The notes: generated by a model not told the origin, from the sequence alone. A stretch of DNA of 26,487 bases from CAYRMN01 sp964425575 (GCA_964425575.1 CAYRMN010000020.1:1-26487); one strand, 5' to 3'; counted from the first letter of the stretch, positions 9,092-16,438 are shown. Numbers and translations: made by a program.

Positions 9092-9887
9092 AACCCATCG
9101 CTGGATGCGACATGCGCGTATCTGGAAACGCCTTGCGTCTATGCACATGGCCACATCCATAACCTCACGCATAGAGTTCGTCAGCTATGTCACCGCTAAG
9201 CTCATCCGTCTTGGATTTTTTTTCGTCTTTGCGCTCACATTGTGTAACGGCCAATCAACCGTTGCTGGCTATGCCCAAGGAGAAGTTCTCCTGTTCTTTG
9301 CCGTCATGACCATTATTGATCTCAGCCTTCAACTGTTCTTTCGCGGCCTCATGGCGTTTCCTCAAATCATTCGGAATGGAGATTTTGATGCCGCTCTTTC
9401 AAAACCTGTCAATGCATTCTTTTGGGCTGCCTGTCGCATGTTTGACTTGATGGATTTCATCACTGTTCCTGCCGCACTCTGGATGCTGTGGTACGCCATT
9501 CACCTACTCCCCTACACGCCAGCACTGTCAGCGATTCTTACAAGTATCGGGTTACTTATATGTGGACTCCTGATTGGCTTTTCCATGAATGTGGTCACCG
9601 CAGCCGTGTGCTTCTGGACGCTGAGTATCGAAAATGCCTACTGGCTGTATCGCGACCTTGCCTACGTATCTCGTTTTCCTCCCGAAATCTATCCACGATC
9701 CATTCAGTTTATTTTCACGATCGCGCTCCCCTTCATTGTCATCGTCAGCTTTCCCGCCAAGGCCCTTATGGGTCAGATCGCTCCCCTCTGGATACTTGGA
9801 GCCATCATCATCACCCTCATCTGGATCGCCTTCGCCGCCTGGATCTGGCAACGAGGACTAAAGCATTACACATCAGCAAGCTCCTAA
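9072..9887 (+). CDS. ABC-2 type exporter permease 2 (DUF990-like)
   Basis: A 271-residue membrane protein, paralogous in layout to permease 1. After about 30 residues of basic N-terminus it has around six hydrophobic stretches. GDFDAALSKPVNAFF corresponds to the G.L...L.KP motif of permease 1. It overlaps the end of permease 1 by 20 nt, so the two are translationally coupled and probably pair as a heterodimer. ATG 9081 is an equally possible start. The ATPase gene follows, but only after a 137-nt gap holding a palindromic repeat. Confidence 0.85.
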   Translation: MPPMETKTHRWMRHARIWKRLASMHMATSITSRIEFVSYVTAKLIRLGFFFVFALTLCNGQSTVAGYAQGEVLLFFAVMTIIDLSLQLFFRGLMAFPQIIRNGDFDAALSKPVNAFFWAACRMFDLMDFITVPAALWMLWYAIHLLPYTPALSAILTSIGLLICGLLIGFSMNVVTAAVCFWTLSIENAYWLYRDLAYVSRFPPEIYPRSIQFIFTIALPFIVIVSFPAKALMGQIAPLWILGAIIITLIWIAFAAWIWQRGLKHYTSASS

Positions 9888-9900
9888 CTCGCTACCAACC

Positions 9901-9991
9901 GTCGTCCTGAGCGAAGGCGTCTGCGCCACAGTCGAAGGATCTTCTCGCGACTAGGGCAGATCCTTCGACTCGCAGACTCGCTCAGGACGAC
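9901..9991. repeat. Palindromic intergenic repeat, GTCGTCCTGAGC family, copy 1
   Basis: Ninety-one nt with outer arms GTCGTCCTGAGC/GCTCAGGACGAC and inner arms AGTCGAAGGATCT/AGATCCTTCGACT. The same outer and inner words occur at 13707-13793. It separates permease 2 from its ATPase and would fold into a long hairpin in their shared transcript. Confidence 0.85.
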
Positions 9992-10024
9992 AATACAGTT
10001 TCTCTTTACGTGATACACCCCTCT

Positions 10025-10999
10025 ATGCCCCTCATCGACATTCAACATCTCACAAAAGTGTACGACATCGACATCAAGCAACCTGGCATGCTTGGTTCAC
10101 TTCGTTCATTGATGCATCAAAAAACAAAACAGGTGAGCGCCGTCAAAGACATTTCTTTTTCCATAGAACCTGGCGAAATCGTCGCGTTCATTGGTCCAAA
10201 TGGAGCTGGCAAAACCACGACCCTTAAAATACTCTCTGGCATTTTGTGGCCAACATCTGGAGATGTGCGTGTATTTGGATACATTCCCTGGAAGCGTCAG
10301 GCGGAGTTCCAACGCCAGTTCGGTATTGTGATGGGATCAAAACGCCAACTCTGGTGGGACCTGCCTGCACGCGATTCATTTCTCCTCAACAAAGAAATCT
10401 ACGATATTCCAACATCAGACTACACAACCCGACTGCAAACACTTTCAGAAGCATTGACTGTTGATCATCTCCTCGATGTCCCTGTACGCCAGCTCTCGCT
10501 TGGAGAACGGATGAAATGCGAACTGATCGGGGCACTGCTCCACAACCCCGCACTCCTCTACCTTGATGAGCCGACCATTGGACTGGATGTTGTTTCCATC
10601 AATACGGTTCGCCGATTTTTAAAACAATGGAATACCGAACAGGGCACAACCATCATCTTCACGTCCCATACCATGGCAGATGTTGAGGCGGTTTGTGAAC
10701 GCGCGGTTGTGATTGATCAAGGAACTATTCGATACGATGGATCATTGGATGATCTTCGCTTGCAAACAGATTCGCGCCGTCGTGTCGTTATCCAACTTCA
10801 AAAGCGCGTCGCTAAATCAGCGCTCGAACGGATTGGCTCATTAGTCTCCTACGAAGGAAACATCGCCACCTTCACCATTCCCAAAGATGACACCACCGAG
10901 GCCATCCGCCTCGCTCTCGATACACTGCCCATCCACGATCTCTCCATCCAAGACCGCCCGCTCGAGGACGTGATACGAGATATTTTTTCGAACAAATAG
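10025..10999 (+). CDS. ABC-2 type exporter ATP-binding protein
   Basis: A 324-residue ABC ATPase. Walker A is IGPNGAGKT (56-64), the signature LSLGERMK (157-164), Walker B LLYLDEPT (177-184) and the H-loop His215. The insert FGIVMGSKRQLWWDLP (99-114) is characteristic of ATPases that partner DUF990 permeases. The C-terminal 90 residues form the usual regulatory extension. It supplies energy to the two permeases encoded just upstream. ATG 10025 fits the family start (MPLIDIQHLTKVY); GTG 10010 would add five residues. No SD is visible. A pair of hairpins follows the stop. Confidence 0.92.
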   Translation: MPLIDIQHLTKVYDIDIKQPGMLGSLRSLMHQKTKQVSAVKDISFSIEPGEIVAFIGPNGAGKTTTLKILSGILWPTSGDVRVFGYIPWKRQAEFQRQFGIVMGSKRQLWWDLPARDSFLLNKEIYDIPTSDYTTRLQTLSEALTVDHLLDVPVRQLSLGERMKCELIGALLHNPALLYLDEPTIGLDVVSINTVRRFLKQWNTEQGTTIIFTSHTMADVEAVCERAVVIDQGTIRYDGSLDDLRLQTDSRRRVVIQLQKRVAKSALERIGSLVSYEGNIATFTIPKDDTTEAIRLALDTLPIHDLSIQDRPLEDVIRDIFSNK

Positions 11000-11014
11000 A
11001 ATCGTTACATTTTA

Positions 11015-11072
11015 AGAGCCGCCGATCGAGGAACGATCAAGGCGGCTCTAGGGCGTCGACTCTCTTCGACGC
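11015..11072. terminator. Twin hairpins between convergent genes
   Basis: The first is AGAGCCGCC/GGCGGCTCT (11015-11049), with GATCG/CGATC inside the loop. The second is GCGTCGA/TCGACGC (11053-11072). There is no T run on the plus strand. They lie between the exporter ATPase and the convergent G+C-rich gene and probably stop both transcripts. Confidence 0.5.
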
Positions 11073-11099
11073 GAGGGAGGGGGTGCGCGACGGAATGCG

Positions 11100-11762
11100 C
11101 TAGACCGAGGAGGAGACTGCTACCGCTTCTCGTTGGACTTGAGCTTGAAGCACGCGCTCGTTGTGGAGGTGCAGCGCCATGCCGTCGAATCCGTGATGCT
11201 CACGGCCCAGCACGACACGCACCGCGACCTGCCAGGCTGTCTGCGCATAGTGAGCCCAGCTATCTCGTCTGATCTCGGGGAGGTAATCATCCATCGCCTT
11301 GATCCAGCGCTCTTGGTACGCGCCGGCCAGGTCATCTTCGCTGGGAGCTCCTTGAAAGATGGCCCTGATCTCGTCCTCGAATTTCCGCGAGGCCAGCTTG
11401 AGATCAAAGTTCGCGACCTCCCCACAGTAAGGGTCGGTCGCGACCATCCAGCCCAGACACGCTTCGAGGCTGTCGGCAGCGAGATAGTGAAAACCTCCGC
11501 TGTAGTCGACGACCCCCATGCACCGTCCACGCCCGTAGATGTGCAGCCGTCGCTCGAGATCTTCACCTTCACTGAGGCGCACCATGTGCCCGATCTCCTC
11601 GGTCGAGAGGCACATGCTGCTCATGTACCAAGGACCAAGCTCGACCTTTCGAAGACACGGGCCAGTCATGCCCTGGTTGACGTCCAGACATCCAGTGATT
11701 CCATCGAAATCCCGAAGCCTCAGCGTCGCGAGCTTCTCCCGAGTCATCGATGTTCTATCCAT
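11100..11762 (-). CDS. Hypothetical G+C-rich protein, 220 residues
   Basis: Not recognised. It is a soluble protein of 220 residues with no signal peptide and no membrane segment. It is rich in tryptophan, histidine and acidic residues, with cysteines at CLDVNQ, CLRKVE, CLST, CMGVV, CLGW and PYCGE. Codon use favours G or C at the third position strongly, unlike the flanking exporter and flavoprotein genes but like the sigma factor gene at 6469-8004. ATG 11762 is chosen because AAGGAAGG lies about 6 nt upstream. The frame runs on to 11948, but that part would translate a palindromic repeat. It is flanked by hairpins downstream and repeats upstream, so it stands alone. Recent acquisition is an inference from composition. 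Confidence 0.7.
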   Translation of the reverse strand: MDRTSMTREKLATLRLRDFDGITGCLDVNQGMTGPCLRKVELGPWYMSSMCLSTEEIGHMVRLSEGEDLERRLHIYGRGRCMGVVDYSGGFHYLAADSLEACLGWMVATDPYCGEVANFDLKLASRKFEDEIRAIFQGAPSEDDLAGAYQERWIKAMDDYLPEIRRDSWAHYAQTAWQVAVRVVLGREHHGFDGMALHLHNERVLQAQVQREAVAVSSSV

Positions 11763-11863
11763 GAGAGCCTTCCTTTCGTTCCTCAAAACGGTTTGTGTTT
11801 GCAGATTGGTTGTACACAGAATCAGCCAAAATGTCAAGTATTCTTCGCATGATCCACATCCGT

Positions 11864-11935
11864 GTAGGGGCGTGCGGCGCACGCCCTCCGACATGCCAAA
11901 CGATCGATCTGAGGGCGTGCGCCATACGCCCCTAC
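11864..11935. repeat. Palindromic intergenic repeat, GTAGGGGCG family, copy 2
   Basis: Perfect outer arms GTAGGGGCGT/ACGCCCCTAC, then GCGCACGCCCTC against GAGGGCGTGCGC, with CGACATGCC and CGATCGATC in the centre. It is the inverse of copy 1 at 8137-8208. Confidence 0.8.
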
Positions 11936-11951
11936 CGTATTCCATCAAACC

Positions 11952-11979
11952 CTAGGGCGTGATGAATCACGCCCCTACC
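11952..11979. repeat. Short GTAGGGGCGT-family hairpin
   Basis: TAGGGCGTGAT/ATCACGCCCCTA forms a short hairpin that reuses the arm sequence of the neighbouring element, as if a minimal unit were inserted beside it. Confidence 0.6.
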
Positions 11980-11998
11980 AAATCCGACATGTTTCGGC

Positions 11999-12004
11999 TA
12001 CAGT
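11999..12004 (+). promoter_or_regulatory. Possible -10 of the flavoprotein gene
   Basis: TACAGT, with 6 nt between it and ATG 12011, which would make the message leaderless. There is no clear -35 and no SD, so the call rests on position and on the same layout at other genes in the window. Confidence 0.35.
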
Positions 12005-12010
12005 AATCCG

Positions 12011-13288
12011 ATGGAACATACATACGATGTGATTATTGTTGGGGCGAGTTTCTCAGGTCTGACTCTCGCTCACCATCTTCCCAATACCCTGCGTGTGCTC
12101 GTCATTGATTCCAAACCCACGGCTGGAGCCACGGTTGAATCGACTGGACTCATCACACAGAAAACCCGCGATGAATTTGCGAGCTTTTTTGATATTGATA
12201 CGTTTATCACCAATCCGATTACCTCGATCTGCGTCATGGCTCCAGACTTTGAGAATCACTTTGTCTCAAAAACAACGCATCCTTGGATCTATCAAACCGA
12301 TACCAAAGGACTCGTGCGTGCCCTGGCTGATCGCTTGCCTTCTCATGTAACGTTCCTCCCCGCAACCACCCTCACCGCCCTTGAACGTGATGGAGAACAT
12401 CTGAATCTCTCCCTTTTTTCCGCAGGAACTACTCAGGTTGTCCGCACACGCTTCTGTGTGGGTGCAGACGGATCACGCTCAAAAGTCGCTGCGCTAACGC
12501 CGGCGCTCGATCAAAATAAAAAATTTCTGTTTGGCTACGAGCAGGTCTTTTTTGGCAACGTCCATCTCGGTCCTCAACCAGAAGAAACGATCTATCATTT
12601 TTGGTTTGGTGAATTCTCGCTGGGGTATGGCGGTTGGTTATCACCTACAACCGTGAATGGAAAACCGGCATTTCGCATCGGATTAGCAAAACTCCTCAAA
12701 GATCGCGGAGACGCGAAACAACTCATTGAGAAATTTATCCAAATACTCTGCGAGCGTCGTATCATCACCATTGAAGGAGATCCGCAGAAACCTGATTATG
12801 TTTTTGGGAGCATGATTCCGATTGGAGGCACGCTCAAGCGGATTCACGATCGAAACGTGCTTCTGATTGGCGATGCCGCAGGGTTTTGTGGAGCATTCGC
12901 GGCAGACGGCATCAAAGGATCCGTCATCTCCGGAAAAGAAGCGGCCAAGCTCATCCCCCGCTATCTGAATGCAGAACAAGATGTCCTTCGACAATTTCGA
13001 GCACGTATAAACTCACACGGAAATCTGATGGATTACTATCGCCGACAAGTCCACTATCGATGGGTGTGGGATGCTATGAAACGCAACCAAACCTTTCATG
13101 CGATGTATCACATTATCGCCGCAGAACAGCACTCATTCTTGAATCAATTCTGCGATAGTAAAGATAAAAAGAGAAGTCTGGCCTGGGTGGTGTTAAAGAT
13201 CCACCATATTCCCAAGCTGCTCATCTATGCAGCGTATGTCGTCTACGATCAACTCCGACCTCCGCCGTCAATCAGCCGTTCTTCTTAA
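12011..13288 (+). CDS. FAD-dependent oxidoreductase, geranylgeranyl-reductase-like
   Basis: A 425-residue flavoprotein. The N-terminal VIIVGASFSGLTLAHHL (residues 7-23) is the Rossmann dinucleotide-binding strand-helix (GxGxxG read as GASFSG), FCVGADGSRSKVA the second FAD motif, and VLLIGDAAGFCGAFAADGIKGSVISG the third FAD-binding region, in the form seen in geranylgeranyl reductases and related flavin hydroxylases. Those enzymes saturate isoprenoid double bonds or hydroxylate lipids and small molecules. The substrate here is unknown. Residues from about 340 onward are a basic, partly hydrophobic C-terminus (PKLLIYAAYVVYDQL) that could sit at the membrane surface. It overlaps the convergent coiled-coil gene by 17 nt. 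Confidence 0.85.
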   Translation: MEHTYDVIIVGASFSGLTLAHHLPNTLRVLVIDSKPTAGATVESTGLITQKTRDEFASFFDIDTFITNPITSICVMAPDFENHFVSKTTHPWIYQTDTKGLVRALADRLPSHVTFLPATTLTALERDGEHLNLSLFSAGTTQVVRTRFCVGADGSRSKVAALTPALDQNKKFLFGYEQVFFGNVHLGPQPEETIYHFWFGEFSLGYGGWLSPTTVNGKPAFRIGLAKLLKDRGDAKQLIEKFIQILCERRIITIEGDPQKPDYVFGSMIPIGGTLKRIHDRNVLLIGDAAGFCGAFAADGIKGSVISGKEAAKLIPRYLNAEQDVLRQFRARINSHGNLMDYYRRQVHYRWVWDAMKRNQTFHAMYHIIAAEQHSFLNQFCDSKDKKRSLAWVVLKIHHIPKLLIYAAYVVYDQLRPPPSISRSS

Positions 13289-13628
13289 ACCTCACTTGAA
13301 ACACTGGATCATATTTCGTGCCATCATCATCCTCAATCTGCACCGTTTCGCCTTTGACCAGACTGTTAAAAGCCAAGTCGCTCAATAATTCCGTATTGGA
13401 ATCAATGTCTTTTTTGAGCGTATCAAGCTGCTCAAATTCTTTAATGAACTCCGCTCGAATGGTTGCCTCAATCCGTTCTTTCTTCTCTTTCGCGGTTTTT
13501 AACTCCTCCAATGCATCTTGATAGGCCTTGGAATTCTGCAAGGCATCGGCGTAAATCGTTTTGATTTCCTTTCGATCTTTCTTTGTCTTCTTAATCCGAT
13601 CAAATATTTCGCGAAGAGTCACGGGCAT
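13272..13628 (-). CDS. Small coiled-coil protein of unknown function
   Basis: A 118-residue cytosolic protein. Residues about 5-85 are almost entirely charged helix (KKTKKDRKEIK, LEELKTAKEKKERIE, FEQLDTLKKDID) with coiled-coil spacing, followed by a short C-terminal part (GETVQIEDDDGTKYDPVFQVRFKK) that looks like a beta hairpin. No family recognised. ATG 13628 is chosen because the in-frame extension to 13703 is hydrophobic and would cover promoter-like TATAAT sequence near 13660. It is convergent with the flavoprotein gene and overlaps its last codons. Its upstream side is the GTCGTCCTGAGC repeat. Confidence 0.65.
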   Translation of the reverse strand: MPVTLREIFDRIKKTKKDRKEIKTIYADALQNSKAYQDALEELKTAKEKKERIEATIRAEFIKEFEQLDTLKKDIDSNTELLSDLAFNSLVKGETVQIEDDDGTKYDPVFQVRFKKNG

Positions 13629-13706
13629 GTGGATAGAGTAAACGAATGATAAAGCGAGATGCATTATACCCCATAGATTCATAAATGCTACACTCGGTAA
13701 CATTCC

Positions 13707-13793
13707 GTCGTCCTGAGCTTGTCGAAGGATCTACTCTCTAAACCCAGAGCAGATCCTTCGACTGCGGCGCCGGACGCCTCTGCTCAGGACGAC
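13707..13793. repeat. Palindromic intergenic repeat, GTCGTCCTGAGC family, copy 2
   Basis: Outer arms GTCGTCCTGAGC/GCTCAGGACGAC and inner arms GTCGAAGGATCT/AGATCCTTCGAC match the copy at 9901-9991. The centre differs. It lies between two divergent genes. Confidence 0.85.
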
Positions 13794-13816
13794 AAATAAA
13801 AAACCTTCTCGCATAT

Positions 13817-14398
13817 ATGGATATCCAGCGCCCTCAATCAGTTCAACCTATCCCCTCTGATGCCAAGCTCGTCTTTCATGGAGAAATTTTTGATGTCTAT
13901 CAATGGCAACAAGAAGGATATGATGGAAACATGCGGACGTTTGAAAAACTAAAACGACCGGACACGGCCTGCATTATTCCCATCACGACCGAAGGAAAGA
14001 TTCTCATTGCTCATGAGCAACAGCCCGGTCGACAACCATTTCTCAGTCTTCCTGGTGGACGTCTTGAGCCCAATGAAGATGCCCTTCATGGAGCGAAGCG
14101 AGAGCTGCTCGAAGAAACAGGCTACGCGTCAACAAAATGGGTCATCTTTGATGCTGTTCAACCAAATCATAAAGTCGATTGGGCCGTATATACGTTTCTC
14201 GCAAAGGACTGCGTAAAACAAACGGAACAGCACCTAGATGGTGCTGAGCGTATCAAACTTCAAGAAACCTCATTTGAGGAATTTATTGATATCGTATTAA
14301 CCGATGGATTTGATGATCCTGGATTACAAATTCGTGTCCTCAAAGCCAAGCTTGATCCGATCAAGATGGAAGAACTACGACAACTTTTTCTTGGATGA
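13817..14398 (+). CDS. NUDIX hydrolase (ADP-ribose pyrophosphatase-like)
   Basis: A 193-residue cytosolic hydrolase. The NUDIX box begins at GGRLEPNEDALHGAKREL and continues LEETGY (residues 80-103), matching GX5EX7REUXEEXGU completely, so the Mg2+-binding glutamates are intact. The layout with a beta-rich N-terminus (FHGEIFDVYQWQQE) before the catalytic domain resembles ADP-ribose or nucleoside-diphosphate-sugar pyrophosphatases, which cleave the diphosphate linkage. The exact substrate is not determined. The gene ends inside the 3' end of the convergent YihY gene by 24 nt. Confidence 0.9.
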   Translation: MDIQRPQSVQPIPSDAKLVFHGEIFDVYQWQQEGYDGNMRTFEKLKRPDTACIIPITTEGKILIAHEQQPGRQPFLSLPGGRLEPNEDALHGAKRELLEETGYASTKWVIFDAVQPNHKVDWAVYTFLAKDCVKQTEQHLDGAERIKLQETSFEEFIDIVLTDGFDDPGLQIRVLKAKLDPIKMEELRQLFLG

Positions 14399-15262
14399 TG
14401 CAGATGGTTCAGAAAATATTTCTGAACTTGCTCGAACCCAGGCGGCACCAAACAAAAAAATCTGAGACATGTAGTACACCCAAATCATCATGATCATAAA
14501 TGCACTTGCCGCTCCGTAGATTGATGAAAGGCTTGTATGAGTTACGTACAGTCGTACAACATATCTTCCCAATAAAAAGAGCAGTGCCGCCATACTCGCA
14601 CCCCGAAACAAATGAGGCCACGCGAGCTTTTTAGAAGGCAAGAAGCGATACAGGAGCGTAAAAAAGAACATCAAGATCACACAAATAATGCCACCGTACA
14701 AAAAATAAAAAAAGAACACAGAATCAGATCCAAATTGTTCAAAGTGACGATGCAACACATCAAGCGCGACACTCACAACAAAGGAAGCGGCCAATAGAAG
14801 TCCCGTACCAAACACCAACACAACGGATGCAGCTCGCTGAAGAAGCATGTGTCGCCATGTACGTGATGGTTCTGGCACCGCACCCTCAATCATCAATTGA
14901 AGCGCGCGTTGAATTTCAATCACGCCTCCGGACGCACCAGCCACCACCAATACACTCCCACTCACAATATAGAGAATGTTTGGCGTTTGAAGAAATGCAG
15001 GCTCAAGTGCAGCCTGTACAACTTTTTCAGCCAATGGTCCAAATAACGTCAACACGCCATTCAGCAAAAATGGCTCAAGCTGTTGCTTCTGCAATACGAA
15101 CCCAGCAGTGGAAAATGCCAGAAAACAAATCGGCGTGAATGCAAACAATGCAAAAAAAGAGATGGCGGCCCCAGCCTGCTCCGCACGACTCTGATGCCAA
15201 ATCTGAATCGACCTGCGTGCAAGCTTAAGAAATTGAGAAAAAGGATCGACGGGGCGCTTCAT
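14375..15262 (-). CDS. YihY/BrkB family inner membrane protein
   Basis: A 295-residue polytopic membrane protein of the family formerly linked to RNase BN. After a basic amphipathic N-terminus it contains the hallmark AEQAGAAISFFALFAFTPI (family: A..lAY...lSl.P), then about five further hydrophobic segments, ending in MIWVYYMSQIFLFGAAWVRA, the typical last-segment motif (W.Y.s..ilLfGA). Function is unsettled; transport or membrane-integrity roles have been proposed. ATG 15262 is preferred to the longer frame at 15325, since a promoter lies at 15270-15299. It overlaps the NUDIX gene tail to tail by 24 nt. Confidence 0.9.
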   Translation of the reverse strand: MKRPVDPFSQFLKLARRSIQIWHQSRAEQAGAAISFFALFAFTPICFLAFSTAGFVLQKQQLEPFLLNGVLTLFGPLAEKVVQAALEPAFLQTPNILYIVSGSVLVVAGASGGVIEIQRALQLMIEGAVPEPSRTWRHMLLQRAASVVLVFGTGLLLAASFVVSVALDVLHRHFEQFGSDSVFFFYFLYGGIICVILMFFFTLLYRFLPSKKLAWPHLFRGASMAALLFLLGRYVVRLYVTHTSLSSIYGAASAFMIMMIWVYYMSQIFLFGAAWVRASSEIFSEPSASSKKKLS

Positions 15263-15269
15263 GTTGCAT

Positions 15270-15299
15270 AGAATACGCCCATACCTATCTTCTTGACAA
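15270..15299 (-). promoter_or_regulatory. Promoter of the YihY gene
   Basis: Minus-strand TTGTCA (15294-15299), 18-nt spacer, TATTCT (15270-15275). Seven nt separate it from the ATG, so the mRNA should start at or next to the start codon. Confidence 0.6.
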
Positions 15300-15372
15300 A
15301 CGGATCTCGACGATGACTTGTTCATCCGGTATCCTAATTGCGCATTCTAAAAAAATTATTCTTTGTCTACGT

Positions 15373-16128
15373 ATGATGCAAGATCAGCCTACCAATGGCA
15401 GCATGTTCAATGGCAGCCCCAAAGCCATGTTCCTGATGGGACTCTTTCTCGGTATTGCAGGCAGCGCCATTGTCGTTTTAATCCTCGTTGTGACTCTTCT
15501 CTTTACAGGAAAAACAACAGCCTGGATGGCGAATAATCAAGCCGCCCCTGTCGCCGTCGCTCCAACCCCAACCGATCCTTCTCAGGGACAAACTCCCCCA
15601 TCTGGCCCAGTAAAGCCAGTTGATGAAAAGAATGATCACATTCGCGGTCCAAAAAACGCGAAAGTTACCTTGATCGAATACTCTGACTTTGAATGTCCAT
15701 TCTGTCTGCGCCATATTGCCACAGTTGAACAAACATTAAAGGATTATCCAAAGGATGTTCGTCTCGTGTATCGCCACTTTCCTCTCTCCTTCCACCCACA
15801 GGCACAAAAGGCCGCTGAAGCCGCGGAGTGCGCAGGTAAGCAAGGAAAATTCTGGGAAATGCATGACGAAATCTTCAAGGCCAATGCTGCCAACCTCATG
15901 TCTGTGGCCAAATGGAAGGAAATCGCCCGAACGCTCAAACTTGATGGCAACAAGTTCGACAAATGTCTTGACCCGAGCGAAACAGCTGCTCACATTGCTC
16001 AGGATGAACAAGAGGGAGGTGTCGCAGGCGTATCAGGAACCCCTGCCACATTCATCAATGGCGAGCTTGTCTCTGGCGCCGTCCCCTACGCCCAGTTCAA
16101 ACAGATCATCGATGCAAAGTTGAAGTAA
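15373..16128 (+). CDS. Membrane-anchored DsbA-family thioredoxin
   Basis: A 251-residue protein with a cytosolic N-terminus of about 18 residues, one membrane segment (about 19-45, FLMGLFLGIAGSAIVVLILV), a proline-rich linker (about 55-85), and a DsbA/DsbG-like thioredoxin domain. The redox site CPFC is at 108-111, and the cis-proline loop is GVSGTPATF. It should oxidise or isomerise disulfides of exported proteins outside the membrane. Relatives with this layout occur widely in Gram-positive and CPR bacteria, usually without DsbB nearby; none is in the window. ATG 15376 is an equal alternative, and TATTCT at 15357-15362 may be the -10. A strong hairpin follows the stop. Confidence 0.93.
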   Translation: MMQDQPTNGSMFNGSPKAMFLMGLFLGIAGSAIVVLILVVTLLFTGKTTAWMANNQAAPVAVAPTPTDPSQGQTPPSGPVKPVDEKNDHIRGPKNAKVTLIEYSDFECPFCLRHIATVEQTLKDYPKDVRLVYRHFPLSFHPQAQKAAEAAECAGKQGKFWEMHDEIFKANAANLMSVAKWKEIARTLKLDGNKFDKCLDPSETAAHIAQDEQEGGVAGVSGTPATFINGELVSGAVPYAQFKQIIDAKLK

Positions 16129-16151
16129 TCACAAAGAACGATCGAGATCCA

Positions 16152-16176
16152 AAAAGCAGCCCGATGGGCTGCTTTT
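16152..16176 (+). terminator. Terminator after the DsbA-like gene
   Basis: AAAAGCAGCCC/GGGCTGCTTTT, an 11-bp stem with loop GAT and an A/T-rich base that works in both directions. Confidence 0.85.
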
Positions 16177-16181
16177 GTGGA

Positions 16182-16204
16182 TGGTGGAGAGGGAGGGATT
16201 CGAA
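16182..16204 (-). other. tRNA 3'-end fragment, putative attachment-site remnant
   Basis: On the minus strand, 23 nt read as the T loop (TTCGAAT), the 3' half of the T stem (CCCTC), the 3' acceptor strand (CCTCTCC), a discriminator A and CCA. The 3' strand is of the tRNA-Ser type. The other half of the T stem is not matched (TTGGA instead of GAGGG), and no GGAGAGG acceptor strand is found within 120 nt. So it is a fragment, cut at the place where tRNA-targeting integrases commonly recombine. It lies exactly between the core-like genes and the restriction island. Confidence 0.6.
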
Positions 16205-16359
16205 TCCAAGTATCGTTAGCGCGGAAAGAGGCTCAACGGTGCGGAAAAGCTGACAACCATGATCGGACAAGATATTCACCCAAACACTCGCAAAATAGCA
16301 GGAAAAATCTCTAAAACATTTAACATGGGCAACCAGTGGACAACGTTTGGGAAGGCAGC
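16205..16359. other. Gap between att-like site and defence genes, no gene seen
   Basis: The whole gap from 16129 to 16435 holds two terminators, the tRNA fragment and this 155-nt stretch. All six frames here are short and unconvincing, and no integrase remnant was recognised. Confidence 0.5.
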
Positions 16360-16385
16360 AAAACCTCTGCAAAAGCGGAGGTTTT
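16360..16385. terminator. Bidirectional terminator hairpin
   Basis: AAAACCTCTGC/GCGGAGGTTTT with loop AAAA and one G-T wobble. Its A and T tails allow use from either side. Confidence 0.7.
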
Positions 16386-16418
16386 GTCATTCTGGAATGG
16401 TTTTCATGATCGTCGCAG

Positions 16419-16438
16419 CATGATAAGGTTTTATCATG
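16419..16438. promoter_or_regulatory. Inverted repeat covering the DUF3800 start codon
   Basis: CATGATAA, loop GGTT, TTATCATG: a perfect 8-bp palindrome that ends with the ATG of the DUF3800 gene. As DNA it could be an operator. As RNA it would hide the start codon and the AAGG that might serve as SD. Confidence 0.6.

Noticed and set aside
11133..11852. Plus-strand frame of 239 residues opposite the G+C-rich hypothetical gene
   Set aside because: Also a G+C-driven shadow. The minus-strand frame has the SD and the stop before the terminator hairpins. As the product is unrecognised this choice is less certain than for the sigma gene.
11763..11948. N-terminal extension of the G+C-rich hypothetical protein
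   Set aside because: It would translate the palindromic repeat at 11864-11935, and an SD fits ATG 11762.
9901..13793. CRISPR array or spacer-repeat structure
   Set aside because: The repeats are palindromic pairs kilobases apart with no regular spacer units and no cas genes nearby.
16182..16270. Complete tRNA-Ser gene
   Set aside because: Only the 3' end from T loop to CCA matches; the 5' T stem does not pair and no complementary acceptor strand is present.
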